From Rhodococcus sp. ABRD24 (GTDB lineage Bacteria; Actinomycetota; Actinomycetes; Mycobacteriales; Mycobacteriaceae): 64,000 bases of DNA. Below, one piece after another: positions 35,892 through 43,840 of this stretch. A program made the position numbers and the translations under genes. Below the pieces are notes generated by a model. It ran no database searches, was not told where the DNA came from, and was given only the letters and a program-made list of their open reading frames with translations. The stretch covers positions 2,232,001 to 2,296,000 of the forward strand of contig NZ_CP035319.1 in assembly GCF_004328705.1 (NCBI RefSeq), read 5' to 3'. The number at the start of each line of letters is the position of its first letter. Position 1 is the first letter of the stretch.

Positions 35892-36899
35892 ATGGCTCGC
35901 CCGGTACGAGTCGTGGTACTCGGGTCGGGATCCTGGGGCACGACGGTGGCCGGCCTGGCCTCGCACAACACGCCCACACTGCTGTGGTCCCGCAACCCGG
36001 AGACCGCGGACGAGATCAACACCGAGCACCGCAACAGCCGCTACCTCGGTGACCGTCCCCTGCCGAAGGATCTGCGCGCCACCTCCGACATCGTCGAGGC
36101 CGCGAACGAGGCCGACGTCCTGGTGGTCGGGGTGCCATCGCACGCGATCCGAAGCACCCTCGCCGAGATTTCCAACGAGGTCCGGGCGTGGGTGCCGGTG
36201 CTCTCGCTCGCGAAGGGCCTCGAGCCGGGCACCCGGCAGCGGCCCACCGAGGTGATCTCCGAGTGTCTGCCCGGACACCCCGTCGGGTTGCTGGCGGGAC
36301 CCAATATCGCCCGCGAGATCGCCGACGGTCTGGCTGCCGCGTCCGTCGTCGCAACACAGGACGAGGCGGTCGCGTCGGCCCTGCAACCGCTGTTCGCCTC
36401 GCACGTCTTTCGCGTCTACCGCAACACCGACGTACTCGGCTGCGAACTGGGCGGCGTCCTCAAGAACATCGTCGCGATCGCGTCCGGCATGGCCGATGGT
36501 CTGGGCGTCGGCGACAACACCCGGGCGATGGTCCTGGCGCGCGGGCTCGCAGAGATGACGCGGATGGGTGAAGCGATGGGCGCGAACCCGCGCACCTTCG
36601 CAGGCCTGACCGGCGTGGGCGATCTGATCGCGACCTGCATGAGCCCGGCATCGCGTAATCGGCGCGTCGGCGAGGCGATCGCCCGCGGGCTCACGGTCGA
36701 CGAGGCCGTGAAGGAGCTCGGACAGGTTGCAGAGGGCGTCAAAACCGCGCCGACGGTGATGGATCTGGCCCGGGACTACGGCGTCGAGATGCCGATCGCG
36801 GCGGAGGTGGAGGCCGTCGTCGCCGGTCGCAAGACTCCCGAGGATGCCTACCGTGGCCTGCGGAAAGTGACACCGGGCGGCGAGGACGAGGTGGCCTGA
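35892..36899 (+). CDS. gpsA: Glycerol-3-phosphate dehydrogenase [NAD(P)+]
   Basis: 335 aa. Rossmann motif [15 protein letters not shown], then NxxYLG ([12 protein letters not shown]), the substrate-binding AKGLE and [11 protein letters not shown], and the catalytic lysine in [28 protein letters not shown]. Makes sn-glycerol 3-phosphate from dihydroxyacetone phosphate for phospholipid and triacylglycerol synthesis. ATG 35892; monocistronic. Confidence 0.95.
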   Translation: MARPVRVVVLGSGSWGTTVAGLASHNTPTLLWSRNPETADEINTEHRNSRYLGDRPLPKDLRATSDIVEAANEADVLVVGVPSHAIRSTLAEISNEVRAWVPVLSLAKGLEPGTRQRPTEVISECLPGHPVGLLAGPNIAREIADGLAAASVVATQDEAVASALQPLFASHVFRVYRNTDVLGCELGGVLKNIVAIASGMADGLGVGDNTRAMVLARGLAEMTRMGEAMGANPRTFAGLTGVGDLIATCMSPASRNRRVGEAIARGLTVDEAVKELGQVAEGVKTAPTVMDLARDYGVEMPIAAEVEAVVAGRKTPEDAYRGLRKVTPGGEDEVA

Positions 36900-36917
36900 G
36901 CCGTCCGGGCGATTTGT

Positions 36918-36934
36918 CTTGAACACTGTTCAAG
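36918..36934. promoter_or_regulatory. 17-bp perfect palindrome, TetR-type operator candidate
   Basis: CTTGAACA-C-TGTTCAAG lies between gpsA and the flavin monooxygenase gene, 68 nt before the GTG. Perfect 8-bp arms with one central base are typical of TetR-family operators. No TetR gene is adjacent. Confidence 0.6.
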
Positions 36935-37001
36935 TTGCACACTGCTGACGTCAGGCGGTGAGGGAGGGCGCTGCGCGGAACCTCACGGATCGGAATTCAG
37001 C

Positions 37002-38468
37002 GTGTCGCAGGTTCGTCATACCCGGGTATTGATCGTCGGCGCGGGATTTGCCGGGCTCGGAATGGCACTCGAGCTCACCCGCCACGGCGATCGCGACTTC
37101 CTGATCCTCGAGAAGGCCGATGCCGTGGGCGGCACGTGGCGACAGAACACCTACCCCGGCTGCGAGTGCGACATCCCGTCGGTGCTGTACTCGTACTCCT
37201 TTGCCCTCAAAGCGGATTGGACGTCGTCGCACGCCGCGCAGCCGGAGATCCTGGACTACCTGTCCGAACTGACGGACCGTCACGGCCTGGGCGACCACCT
37301 CGAGTTCGACACGGAGGTGGCCGGGGCGATGTGGAACGAGACCGACTGCCGCTGGCATGTTTTCGACAGCACCGGACGCGAGTTCGTGGCGCAGTACCTG
37401 GTGATCGCGTCGGGCGCCTTGAACGTGCCGCTCCTGCCCCGCATTCCAGGCATCGAGACGTTCGACGGCACCAGTGTGCACTCGGCGGCGTGGCGCCAGG
37501 ACATCGATACAACCGGTAAGCGCGTCGCCCTCGTGGGTACTGGCGCCAGTGCGATACAGCTGGCCCCTGGGCTTGCCCAGGAGGCCGCCGAGCTGCACGT
37601 CTTCCAGCGGACGCCGGCGTGGGTATTGCCTCGTCGGCGCCATCGTGCAGTGGTGGCGCTCAGCCGTCGAAGTGCACTGGCCCGCAAAATGTTTCGTTCC
37701 ATCACCTACTGGGCTGCGGAGACACTGTCCGTCGGCCTCAGCCACCACCCCCGGCTACTGGCCGCCACCGAGGCCCGGGCCCGCCGGCACCTGCGACGCC
37801 AGGTCGCCGATCCCGCGCTACGATCGGCCCTCACCCCCGGCTACCGCATCGGCTGCAAGCGGATCCTGCGCTCCAACGACTTCTACCCGGCCCTCACCCG
37901 CCCCAACACGACGCTCGTGACCGAACCGATCGCCGAGATCCGGCCCGACGGCATCGTCACGGCCGACGGCACCCACCGCGGCGTCGACGTCATCGTGTAC
38001 GCCACAGGGTTCCGCGTTGCCGGGGCACTGAACCGGATGCACCTCGTGGGCCGCGGCGGCGTGAGCCTGCTAGAGCGCTGGCAACGTGACGGCGTCCGCA
38101 CCCACCTCGGCATCACGATCTCGGGAATGCCCAACGCGTTCTTCCTGTCCGGCCCCAACACGGGGCTGGGACACAACTCGATGATCGTCATGATCGAGGC
38201 CCAGATCTCGTACGCGCTGGACGCGATGCGTCTGGCGGACGAGCGGGGCGCGACCGGCCTGGACGTCCGGGCCGAGGCACAGGATGCGTCCGATTCGATC
38301 CTGCGAGAGAAGCTCTCGCGCGGAGTGTGGAGTACCGGTGGTTGCGCAAGCTGGTACCTGGACGGACACGGATCAAACCACGCACTGTGGCCAGGGTCGT
38401 CGTGGAGCTACCGGCGCCGCACCCGCACGGTCGACGCCGACGCGTACGAGCTACTGCATACCCCCTGA
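37002..38468 (+). CDS. Flavin-containing monooxygenase, Baeyer-Villiger-like
   Basis: 488 aa with two dinucleotide-binding motifs, GAGFAG (about 13) for FAD and GTGASAIQ (about 182) for NADPH, and between them FDGTSVHSAAW, which fits the type I Baeyer-Villiger fingerprint FxGxxxHxxxW; the usual Pro/Asp after the Trp is Arg here. GGTWRQNTYPGCECD and ATGFR motifs are also present. It probably oxygenates a ketone or a steroid-like compound with O2 and NADPH. GTG 37002 is the start. Probably controlled through the palindrome at 36918. Confidence 0.88.
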   Translation: MSQVRHTRVLIVGAGFAGLGMALELTRHGDRDFLILEKADAVGGTWRQNTYPGCECDIPSVLYSYSFALKADWTSSHAAQPEILDYLSELTDRHGLGDHLEFDTEVAGAMWNETDCRWHVFDSTGREFVAQYLVIASGALNVPLLPRIPGIETFDGTSVHSAAWRQDIDTTGKRVALVGTGASAIQLAPGLAQEAAELHVFQRTPAWVLPRRRHRAVVALSRRSALARKMFRSITYWAAETLSVGLSHHPRLLAATEARARRHLRRQVADPALRSALTPGYRIGCKRILRSNDFYPALTRPNTTLVTEPIAEIRPDGIVTADGTHRGVDVIVYATGFRVAGALNRMHLVGRGGVSLLERWQRDGVRTHLGITISGMPNAFFLSGPNTGLGHNSMIVMIEAQISYALDAMRLADERGATGLDVRAEAQDASDSILREKLSRGVWSTGGCASWYLDGHGSNHALWPGSSWSYRRRTRTVDADAYELLHTP

Positions 38469-38494
38469 CATGCACTGATGCAGATTATTGCCTT

Positions 38495-38509
38495 TGACAA
38501 TCATTTACA
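38495..38509 (+). promoter_or_regulatory. Zur-like box upstream of the AztD-like gene
   Basis: TGACAATCATTTACA, imperfectly palindromic, resembles actinobacterial Zur sites (consensus close to TGAAAATGATTTTCA). It ends 20 nt before the AztD-like ATG. A zinc-repressed promoter fits the encoded protein. Confidence 0.55.
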
Positions 38510-38529
38510 TTAAGCGATAGACCTGCGGT

Positions 38530-39798
38530 ATGACCCGCATCGACCACACTTCCCGCCGCCTCATCGTTGCCGCCTCGGTCGCGACGTGTGCGGCCCTGCT
38601 CGCCGGCTGCACGTCCGAGGCCGACGGCACCACCACCGCGACGTCTACGACGGCGTCCACATCCACATCCACATCCACGTCCGCCCCGCCGGCGCAGGTT
38701 CGGTCCGCCACTCCCCGTCTCGCACTCACCTACGCCGGCGGCATACTCGTCGTCGACGCCGAAAGCCTTTCGTTGGTAGGGCAATCCACGCTCGACGGCT
38801 TCAACCGTCTCAACCCGGCCGGCGACGAGCGACACGTGATCGTCTCTACCGCCGACGGTTTCCGCGTGCTCGACACCGGCACGTGGTCCGAGGCGCACGG
38901 TGACCATTCGCACCACTACACGGCTGCCCCGGCACTCACCGACATCACGTTCGATGCCGCCAAGCCTGGCCACGTCGTCCGGCACGCGGGCCGCACCGTC
39001 CTGTTCGATGACGGCACCGGCCGCATCGAGTCGTTCGACGCCGCTGGGCTGGCCGGCGGGAAGCCCGAAACATCGACGTTCACCACCCCGCACCCGCACC
39101 ATGGCGTCGCCGTGGAACTCGCCGACGGTGGCCTGATCACCACGATCGGCGACGAGAAGTCCCGCACCGGCATCGTCGTCCTCGATGCCGCCCGCAACGA
39201 GGTGACCCGCAACGAGCAGTGCCCGGGCTTGCACGGCGAGGCCGTCGCCGCGGGTGAGGCCGTGGCGTTCGGCTGCCAGGATGGCCTGCTGATCTACCGC
39301 GATGGCGCGATCACCAAGGTCACCAGCCCCGACCCGTACGGGCGGATCGGCAACCAGGCCGGCTCGGAAGAATCGACCGTCGTGCTCGGCGACTACAAGA
39401 GCGATCCGAACGCCGACCTCGAGCGGCCGCAGCGGGTGTCGCTGACGAACACCGTCACCGGCGAGCTGCGCCTGGTGGACCTCGGCACCAGCTATACGTT
39501 CCGCTCGCTGGGCCGCGGCGCGTTCGGCGAGGCCCTGGTCCTCGGCACCGACGGCAAGCTGCACGTGCTCGATCCGACGTCCGGTGCGGTGCTCCGCACG
39601 GTCCCGGTGATCGACCCGTGGACCGAACCGCAGGAGTGGCAGACGGCCCGTCCGGCGCTGTTCGTGCAGGGCTTCACGGCATATGTGACAGATCCCGCGA
39701 CCAACCGAATTCACGCCGTCGACTACGAGAAGGGGCAGGTCACCACCACCGCCGAGCTGCCGCACAGCCCCGACGAGATCACCGGCGTGCGCGGCTGA
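38530..39798 (+). CDS. AztD-like zinc-binding lipoprotein
   Basis: 422 aa. Signal peptide with lipobox ALLAGC (Cys about 27), a Thr/Ser linker coded by a short ACATCC repeat, then a seven-bladed-propeller type body. The His cluster HGDHSHH (about 118-124) and HPHHG (about 196-200) match AztD, the periplasmic zinc metallochaperone that feeds the AztABC importer. No aztABC genes are nearby, so it may serve a transporter elsewhere. Zinc-dependent regulation is suggested by the box at 38495. Confidence 0.75.
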   Translation: MTRIDHTSRRLIVAASVATCAALLAGCTSEADGTTTATSTTASTSTSTSTSAPPAQVRSATPRLALTYAGGILVVDAESLSLVGQSTLDGFNRLNPAGDERHVIVSTADGFRVLDTGTWSEAHGDHSHHYTAAPALTDITFDAAKPGHVVRHAGRTVLFDDGTGRIESFDAAGLAGGKPETSTFTTPHPHHGVAVELADGGLITTIGDEKSRTGIVVLDAARNEVTRNEQCPGLHGEAVAAGEAVAFGCQDGLLIYRDGAITKVTSPDPYGRIGNQAGSEESTVVLGDYKSDPNADLERPQRVSLTNTVTGELRLVDLGTSYTFRSLGRGAFGEALVLGTDGKLHVLDPTSGAVLRTVPVIDPWTEPQEWQTARPALFVQGFTAYVTDPATNRIHAVDYEKGQVTTTAELPHSPDEITGVRG

Positions 39799-39813
39799 GG
39801 TTCACCCGGAGGG

Positions 39814-39843
39814 TTGCACGTACCCGGCAATCGCGCTTAGACT
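39814..39843 (+). promoter_or_regulatory. Promoter of the leader-peptide transcript
   Basis: TTGCAC (39814-39819) and TAGACT (39838-39843), 18-bp spacing. The expected transcription start is within a few bases of the leader ATG at 39852, so the leader mRNA may be leaderless. Confidence 0.5.
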
Positions 39844-39851
39844 CCTCGGTC

Positions 39852-39896
39852 ATGCAGCGCATTCAGGTAGTAGTTCACCGCCGTAGCGGGGTCTGA
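39852..39896 (+). CDS. 14-aa attenuator leader peptide (MQRIQVVVHRRSGV)
   Basis: Short ORF with Ile and three consecutive Val codons (GTA GTA GTT), then His-Arg-Arg, ending in TGA. It has no ribosome site but sits at the expected transcription start. The stop lies inside a hairpin arm (GTAGCGGGGTC, 39883-39893, against GACCCCTCGCTGC, 39905-39917). This is the layout of a branched-chain amino-acid attenuator, regulating the LeuA-like gene 79 nt downstream. Ribosome stalling on the Val codons is an inference. Confidence 0.6.
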   Translation: MQRIQVVVHRRSGV

Positions 39897-39917
39897 TTCG
39901 GACCGACCCCTCGCTGC
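39883..39917 (+). promoter_or_regulatory. Attenuator hairpin overlapping the leader stop
   Basis: GTAGCGGGGTC pairs with GACCCCTCGCTGC (one bulged base), 11-nt loop containing the leader stop codon and TGATTCG. No T-run follows directly. It may act by masking the downstream ribosome site through an alternative fold or by Rho-dependent termination. Confidence 0.45.
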
Positions 39918-39974
39918 GGGTCGTTGAGCTATATACCTGTCGGTCCTTCCTTCACCTCAGGAAGACCCCCGAAA

Positions 39975-40454
39975 ATGCGCACCTCCCAGGCTTTCGCCAC
40001 CACCACCGCATCGTTCTCCGACGATCCGTTCTCGCTTCGCTTCGGTCTCCCGCTGCCACGCGACATGCGCGCCCAGGCACAGGGTCTGACCTGGGCCGAA
40101 TTCACCGAGCGCTTCGCCCCCACCGGCGGACCCGTCCGGCTGCGGAGCTGGACGTCGGAGCACCTCGGCGCCGGCCGACACACGTACACCGCCACCCTCG
40201 GGCTCGGCGACACCATCTCGTCGTCGTCCGCGACGGCCACCGGCCCCATCGCGGCGCTGACGTCGATGCTGTACGACGCAGGTTTCCAGCTCGAGATCCT
40301 CTCGTTCCACCAGCAGCGCACCGACGCCGGCACCGCGACGTTCGTCCTGTGTGAACACGACGGCCAGCGCCGCTGGTCGATGGCGATCGCCGACGACTGC
40401 AACTGGTCGGCCCGCGCAGCGATCATCGCCGGGGCAAACCTGCTGCATCGCTGA
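39975..40454 (+). CDS. Free-standing LeuA-like regulatory domain protein
   Basis: 159 aa. The segment GLGDTISSSSATATGPIAALTSMLYDAGFQLEIL and its alpha-beta pattern resemble the C-terminal allosteric (leucine-binding) domain of 2-isopropylmalate synthase; the catalytic TIM barrel is absent. N-terminal DPFSLRFGLPLPRDMRAQAQGLTWAEFTERFAP is specific to this short form. It may modulate LeuA or act as a leucine sensor. ATG 39975; the upstream leader and hairpin suggest control by branched-chain amino acids. Confidence 0.7.
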   Translation: MRTSQAFATTTASFSDDPFSLRFGLPLPRDMRAQAQGLTWAEFTERFAPTGGPVRLRSWTSEHLGAGRHTYTATLGLGDTISSSSATATGPIAALTSMLYDAGFQLEILSFHQQRTDAGTATFVLCEHDGQRRWSMAIADDCNWSARAAIIAGANLLHR

Positions 40455-40488
40455 GTTCCCCGACCGAAGATCCTCCGGACCCATCCGC

Positions 40489-40531
40489 TGACAGGAGCGG
40501 CACCGAATACCGAGCGACCGCTCCTGTCAGT
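40489..40531 (+). terminator. 13-bp hairpin between LeuA-like and lipocalin genes
   Basis: CTGACAGGAGCGG (40489-40501) and CCGCTCCTGTCAG (40519-40531), perfect, 17-nt loop. Followed by TAGATACC, no T-run. It could terminate the LeuA-like transcript or sit in the lipocalin 5' leader. Confidence 0.55.
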
Positions 40532-40551
40532 AGATACCCGGAAGGATCACC

Positions 40552-41172
40552 ATGTCTGTCTCGAAGAAGCTCACCGCCGGACTGTTCGCTGCTGCCACCG
40601 CGGCCGCCCTCGCCACGGCCGCTCCCGCCTCGGCCCAGCCCCCCGGTTCAGCAGATCTGTGGCAGCCGCTCGCCCCGATCCCGTCACTCGACGTCGCCCG
40701 GTACGTCGGAACCTGGTACCAGCTCGCAGCCGTCCCACAGCCGTTCAACCTGCAGTGCGCCCGTGACAGCCGCGCCGTATACGGGGTGATCGACGCGTCG
40801 AACATCAGCGTGAACAACACCTGCACCACGTGGAGCGGCGGCACGGACGGTGTCGTCGGCAATGCCCGCGTCAACGACCCCGTGACGAACGCCCAACTGC
40901 ACGTGAGCTTCCCGTCGGTCCCCTTCCAGGGCTCCCCTGACGGTCCCACCAACTACGTCGTCACCTACCTTGCCGACGACTACTCGTGGGCGTTCGTCGG
41001 CGACCCCGCCCGCGTCTCCGGGTTCGTGCTCTCACGGACGCCGGCGGTCAGTGACGCGCAGTGGAAGCAGATCCGCAGCGTCGCCGAGTCCCGCGGCTAC
41101 AACTCCTGCCTGCTGCTCACCTCACCCACGACGGGCGGGCGGTCCGACATCGCGCCGCTGTGCACCCTGTAG
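40552..41172 (+). CDS. Secreted lipocalin-family protein
   Basis: 206 aa. Sec signal peptide (about 1-28, AAPASAQ). The lipocalin signature is in VARYVGTWYQLAAVPQPFN (GxW), and RVSGFVLSRTPAVSD is close to the bacterial Blc/apolipoprotein D pattern. Three to four cysteines may form disulfides. It probably binds a lipid in the cell envelope; the calyx ligand is unknown. ATG 40552 with GGAAGGATCACC upstream. Confidence 0.85.
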   Translation: MSVSKKLTAGLFAAATAAALATAAPASAQPPGSADLWQPLAPIPSLDVARYVGTWYQLAAVPQPFNLQCARDSRAVYGVIDASNISVNNTCTTWSGGTDGVVGNARVNDPVTNAQLHVSFPSVPFQGSPDGPTNYVVTYLADDYSWAFVGDPARVSGFVLSRTPAVSDAQWKQIRSVAESRGYNSCLLLTSPTTGGRSDIAPLCTL

Positions 41173-41289
41173 GAGTACCGCTTCTACATCCCGACGCCCA
41201 GGTCCCCCCCGTGGACAGATCTCTCGCACCGCGTCGGTGACCCGTGGCGGGGCACCGACCCGTGGCGTGCCCGAGGGCGAGATTTCAGC

Positions 41290-42141
41290 TCAACCTCGCG
41301 TGTCCGCCTGTCCGAGTCGCCAATGGGCCTCCAACGCGTCGACGAGTTCGCGTGCCCGCTCGTCCGGGAAGAACAGCCTTGCCCCGGGGACCTCTACGAC
41401 ATCGGTGGCTCCGGGGATGAGATCGACGAGCCAGTCGGCCCAGGACCGACGGAAGAAGATGTCGCCGGTGCCCCACACGATGGCGGTGGGCACCTCGCAC
41501 GAACTGAGAAGAGGCCGGATCGGGGCGAGCAGGGTGGGTTTCATCGACGACAACAGGGTTGTCATGAAGCGAACGCCCTCGCGGCTGCCCAGGATCGGTG
41601 TCAGATAGTCGGTGATGACGTCGTCGGGGACGGCGGAGACGTCCTGGTAGCCGGTGCGGTAGATCTGCTTGCCGAGCTTGGCCCGCTTGGCCAACGGGGC
41701 GCCCGCGCGCAACAGGCGGGACTTGGCCGCCCAGACGGCGGGCCGGAACGCTGGGGGTGGGAAGTTGCCTTCGGTGTCGCAGTTGGTGAGCGTGAGCGAC
41801 GCGAACCGCTGCGGGTCGCGGGTCAGCACGATCTGGGCGACGGCGCCACCGGTGTCGTTGCCCACGAGGTGGACCTCGCGTAGGTCCAGTTCGCGGATGA
41901 CAGTGTCGACCGCGTCGGCCAGGCCCCACACCGACGGCTCTCCCACTGGCGGTGTGTGCCCATGACCGGGAAGGTCGACGCTGATACAGCGGCGGTGGTC
42001 GGACAGCAGCTGCACGCAGTTGCGCCAGAGCCTGCCGTTGGTGAAAACCCCGTGGACGAACAGTGTGACCGGCCCCTCCCCCACGTCGGTGAAGCTGATG
42101 CCACCCGCGATGCGGCGATAGGGCGCGAACTCGTCGGTCAC
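41290..42141 (-). CDS. Alpha/beta hydrolase, haloalkane-dehalogenase/epoxide-hydrolase type
   Basis: 283 aa. HGVF oxyanion motif (about 30), SVDLPGHGHTPP, and a nucleophile elbow GNDTGGAVAQ with aspartate at the nucleophile position instead of serine, which points to dehalogenase or epoxide-hydrolase chemistry. VWGTGDIFF carries the acid residue. The C-terminal histidine region is less standard. GTG 42141. Substrate unknown. Confidence 0.8.
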   Translation of the reverse strand: MTDEFAPYRRIAGGISFTDVGEGPVTLFVHGVFTNGRLWRNCVQLLSDHRRCISVDLPGHGHTPPVGEPSVWGLADAVDTVIRELDLREVHLVGNDTGGAVAQIVLTRDPQRFASLTLTNCDTEGNFPPPAFRPAVWAAKSRLLRAGAPLAKRAKLGKQIYRTGYQDVSAVPDDVITDYLTPILGSREGVRFMTTLLSSMKPTLLAPIRPLLSSCEVPTAIVWGTGDIFFRRSWADWLVDLIPGATDVVEVPGARLFFPDERARELVDALEAHWRLGQADTRG

Positions 42142-42391
42142 GAACTGCTCCTGGTCTATCGACTAGTCGGCCGGTTTGGGTGACTAGACACCGCTGCCAG
42201 CGCTCCAGCTGTCACGGTAACGGCCGCGTCGCCGATCAGTAGGCCCTTCCGTTGCACGGGCTCACTTGGGTCGTCGATCCGGGGACACTGTATCCCGGCT
42301 GTGTCCGGCGGACACGGCAGCGCGCCGGAGCCGCTCACCTGCCATGCCGACTCACCGCCACGGACCTCGACAACCCTCCAGGGCATCCCAT

Positions 42392-42637
42392 CTAGACGCC
42401 GCCACGGGACTGCCGCAGTTGATGGGCACGGATTTCAGCCTCTTCCCGTGCGATTCGCTTTGCAGCGCTGCGCTTCTTGACTGTGCTGTAAGCCTTCAAC
42501 CCACCGACGAGCAGGCACACGAGCCCGAAACCCCACACCCAGACAACGCCAACACTGAATCCGATCGCCGCGACGAACAGCCCTACCGGAATCAGCAACG
42601 CCGACTGCGACTTACGTCCGCATCTCCGATCGGACAT
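42392..42637 (-). CDS. Small two-helix membrane protein, unknown
   Basis: 81 aa from ATG 42637. Two membrane segments (ALLIPVGLFVAAIGFSVGVVWVWGFGLVCLLVGGL, about 13-47) and a basic, charged tail (KKRSAAKRIAREEAEIRAHQLRQ). Longer start codons upstream add no similarity. No family recognised. Confidence 0.5.
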   Translation of the reverse strand: MSDRRCGRKSQSALLIPVGLFVAAIGFSVGVVWVWGFGLVCLLVGGLKAYSTVKKRSAAKRIAREEAEIRAHQLRQSRGGV

Positions 42638-42709
42638 TTCGTGAGTGAATACCCCTCTGTTACAGCAGAATTCGAATGTCGACTGCCCGCACAACGGGTT
42701 GGGGTCGGG

Positions 42710-43171
42710 TCAGAATTCGAGGGAACCGAGCGAACCGTTGCCGCCAGGAGCAGGCTCTACCGTGTCGTTCGGAACGATGTGCGGCTTGGCCGGAGTAGTG
42801 GCGGCTCCGCCGACGGTCAGCAGGTGCGGCTCCAGGCCGAAACCGCTGCATCCCCATGAAATCGTGTAGTTACCGGCGGGGACGTCGGCGATGGTCACGG
42901 TTGTGGTGTTGCGGGGGGCGACTCGAATGTTGAGGAACTCGAACGTTGTGGGACCGTTGCCGCGGACCGAACAGGAGAGGCTCTTGTACGAGTCGGCGTT
43001 GGCGATCGAAGCGACGACAGTGTTGTGTCGTGGTGTGGCCAACGTCAGCGTAGTCGTGTCGACGATATAGGCCTGTGCGGTGCCCGTGGACATAAGGGTT
43101 GCGGCCGTGATGCCGACTCCTACCAGAAGCGGGCGCACTGCTCCGCGGGAGTGACGGGACGAGAGTGCCAT
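42710..43171 (-). CDS. Secreted hypothetical protein
   Basis: 153 aa. Signal peptide with cleavage after GTAQA (about 34), then a predicted beta-rich domain. Two cysteines (LSCSVRG and SWGCSGFG) may form a disulfide. The C-terminal tail is Pro/Gly rich (ATTPAKPHIVPNDTVEPAPGGNGS). ATG 43171 is 4 nt after GAGGAA. No named family recognised. It lies next to a free LuxR-type HTH gene on the same strand. Confidence 0.65.
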   Translation of the reverse strand: MALSSRHSRGAVRPLLVGVGITAATLMSTGTAQAYIVDTTTLTLATPRHNTVVASIANADSYKSLSCSVRGNGPTTFEFLNIRVAPRNTTTVTIADVPAGNYTISWGCSGFGLEPHLLTVGGAATTPAKPHIVPNDTVEPAPGGNGSLGSLEF

Positions 43172-43258
43172 GTGTTCCTCACTTTTCAGCAATGAATCTG
43201 TGGATGAGAATATTTCGAGCGCCGCCGGAAGACGGGGAGAGCTCGCGCCGGCCGGCGG

Positions 43259-43567
43259 TCAGCCCGCGTGGGCCGAGTTCAAGGGCCCGATAGCTCGAGC
43301 GATGTCGTGGAGGGTGCAGTAGCCGTCCTCGATCGCGCGGACGAGAAGTGCGACCTTGCTACTCGCCGGGCGCTGTGCCTGGTGGTACTTGTCGCGGATG
43401 CGTGTCAGGTGCGTGTGCACCGTGGCTGTGGTGATAAACAAGTGCTGAGCGACATCCTGTTTCGAGTCGCAGACAAGCCAGGTCGTGAGCACTTGTTCCT
43501 CACGTGCCGTCAACGTCGGCACCGGCGAGCACATTGTCCGGGCGGGGAGTACCTCGGGCGCTGTCAT
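43259..43567 (-). CDS. Stand-alone LuxR-type HTH protein
   Basis: 102 aa with only a LuxR/NarL-type DNA-binding domain: LTAREEQVLTTWLVCDSKQDVAQHLFITTATVHTHLTRIRDKYHQAQRP. No receiver or ligand domain. Its end, KYHQAQRPASSKVALLVRAIEDGY, closely parallels the C-terminus of the response regulator at 46050 (KYSAAGRPSPTKTDLYKRAIEDGW), suggesting descent from the same group. ATG 43567 is 8 nt after GAGGAG. It may be a constitutively active regulator. Confidence 0.8.
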   Translation of the reverse strand: MTAPEVLPARTMCSPVPTLTAREEQVLTTWLVCDSKQDVAQHLFITTATVHTHLTRIRDKYHQAQRPASSKVALLVRAIEDGYCTLHDIARAIGPLNSAHAG

Positions 43568-43675
43568 CGGTGTCACTCCTCACGGTCGCACTCGAAATGC
43601 GTGTCTCATCGGTCTTCGGACACCGAGGACGATATGACCGCGTGGTCGGGAGAAGCTAGACACTTCATCGGGGGG

Positions 43676-43704
43676 CCCCTGTTCGGGTGGCACCCGAACA
43701 GGGG
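43676..43704 (-). terminator. Strong GC-rich palindrome downstream of the sensor genes
   Basis: CCCCTGTTCGGGTG and CACCCGAACAGGGG, 14-bp arms with 1 central base. Located between the sensor genes (ending at 43841) and the free HTH gene. No T-run. Probably terminates the sensor operon; in either direction it could fold. Confidence 0.6.
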
Positions 43705-43778
43705 GCTGTCAGCGGTGCGAATGAATGCATGCTGCAGGATCGGACGGCCTGCTGCTCCGCTCGGACGGCTGAGTGTCG

Positions 43779-43826
43779 CGGTGTCTCGATGTCGCGGTGT
43801 CTCGATGTCGCGGTGTCTCGATGTCG
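43779..43826. repeat. Three perfect 16-bp tandem repeats
   Basis: CGGTGTCTCGATGTCG, three copies without interruption, 15 nt before the sensor stop. A fourth copy degenerates at the left. Non-coding; possible slippage-prone spacer. Confidence 0.85.
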
Positions 43827-43840
43827 TGCGAGGGGATGGG

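Noticed and set aside
35577..36926. Long minus-strand frame opposite gpsA
   Set aside because: Antisense shadow of gpsA created by high-GC codon bias; low-complexity composition and no ribosome site.
38640..38690. Short ACATCC repeats as a separate repeat element
   Set aside because: They encode the Thr/Ser linker of the AztD-like lipoprotein.
42156..42386. 76-codon minus-strand ORF
   Set aside because: No ribosome site, no similarity, composition of intergenic DNA; not supported as a gene.
43779..43826. Possible CRISPR array
   Set aside because: Repeats are contiguous without spacers and no cas genes are present; simple tandem repeat.
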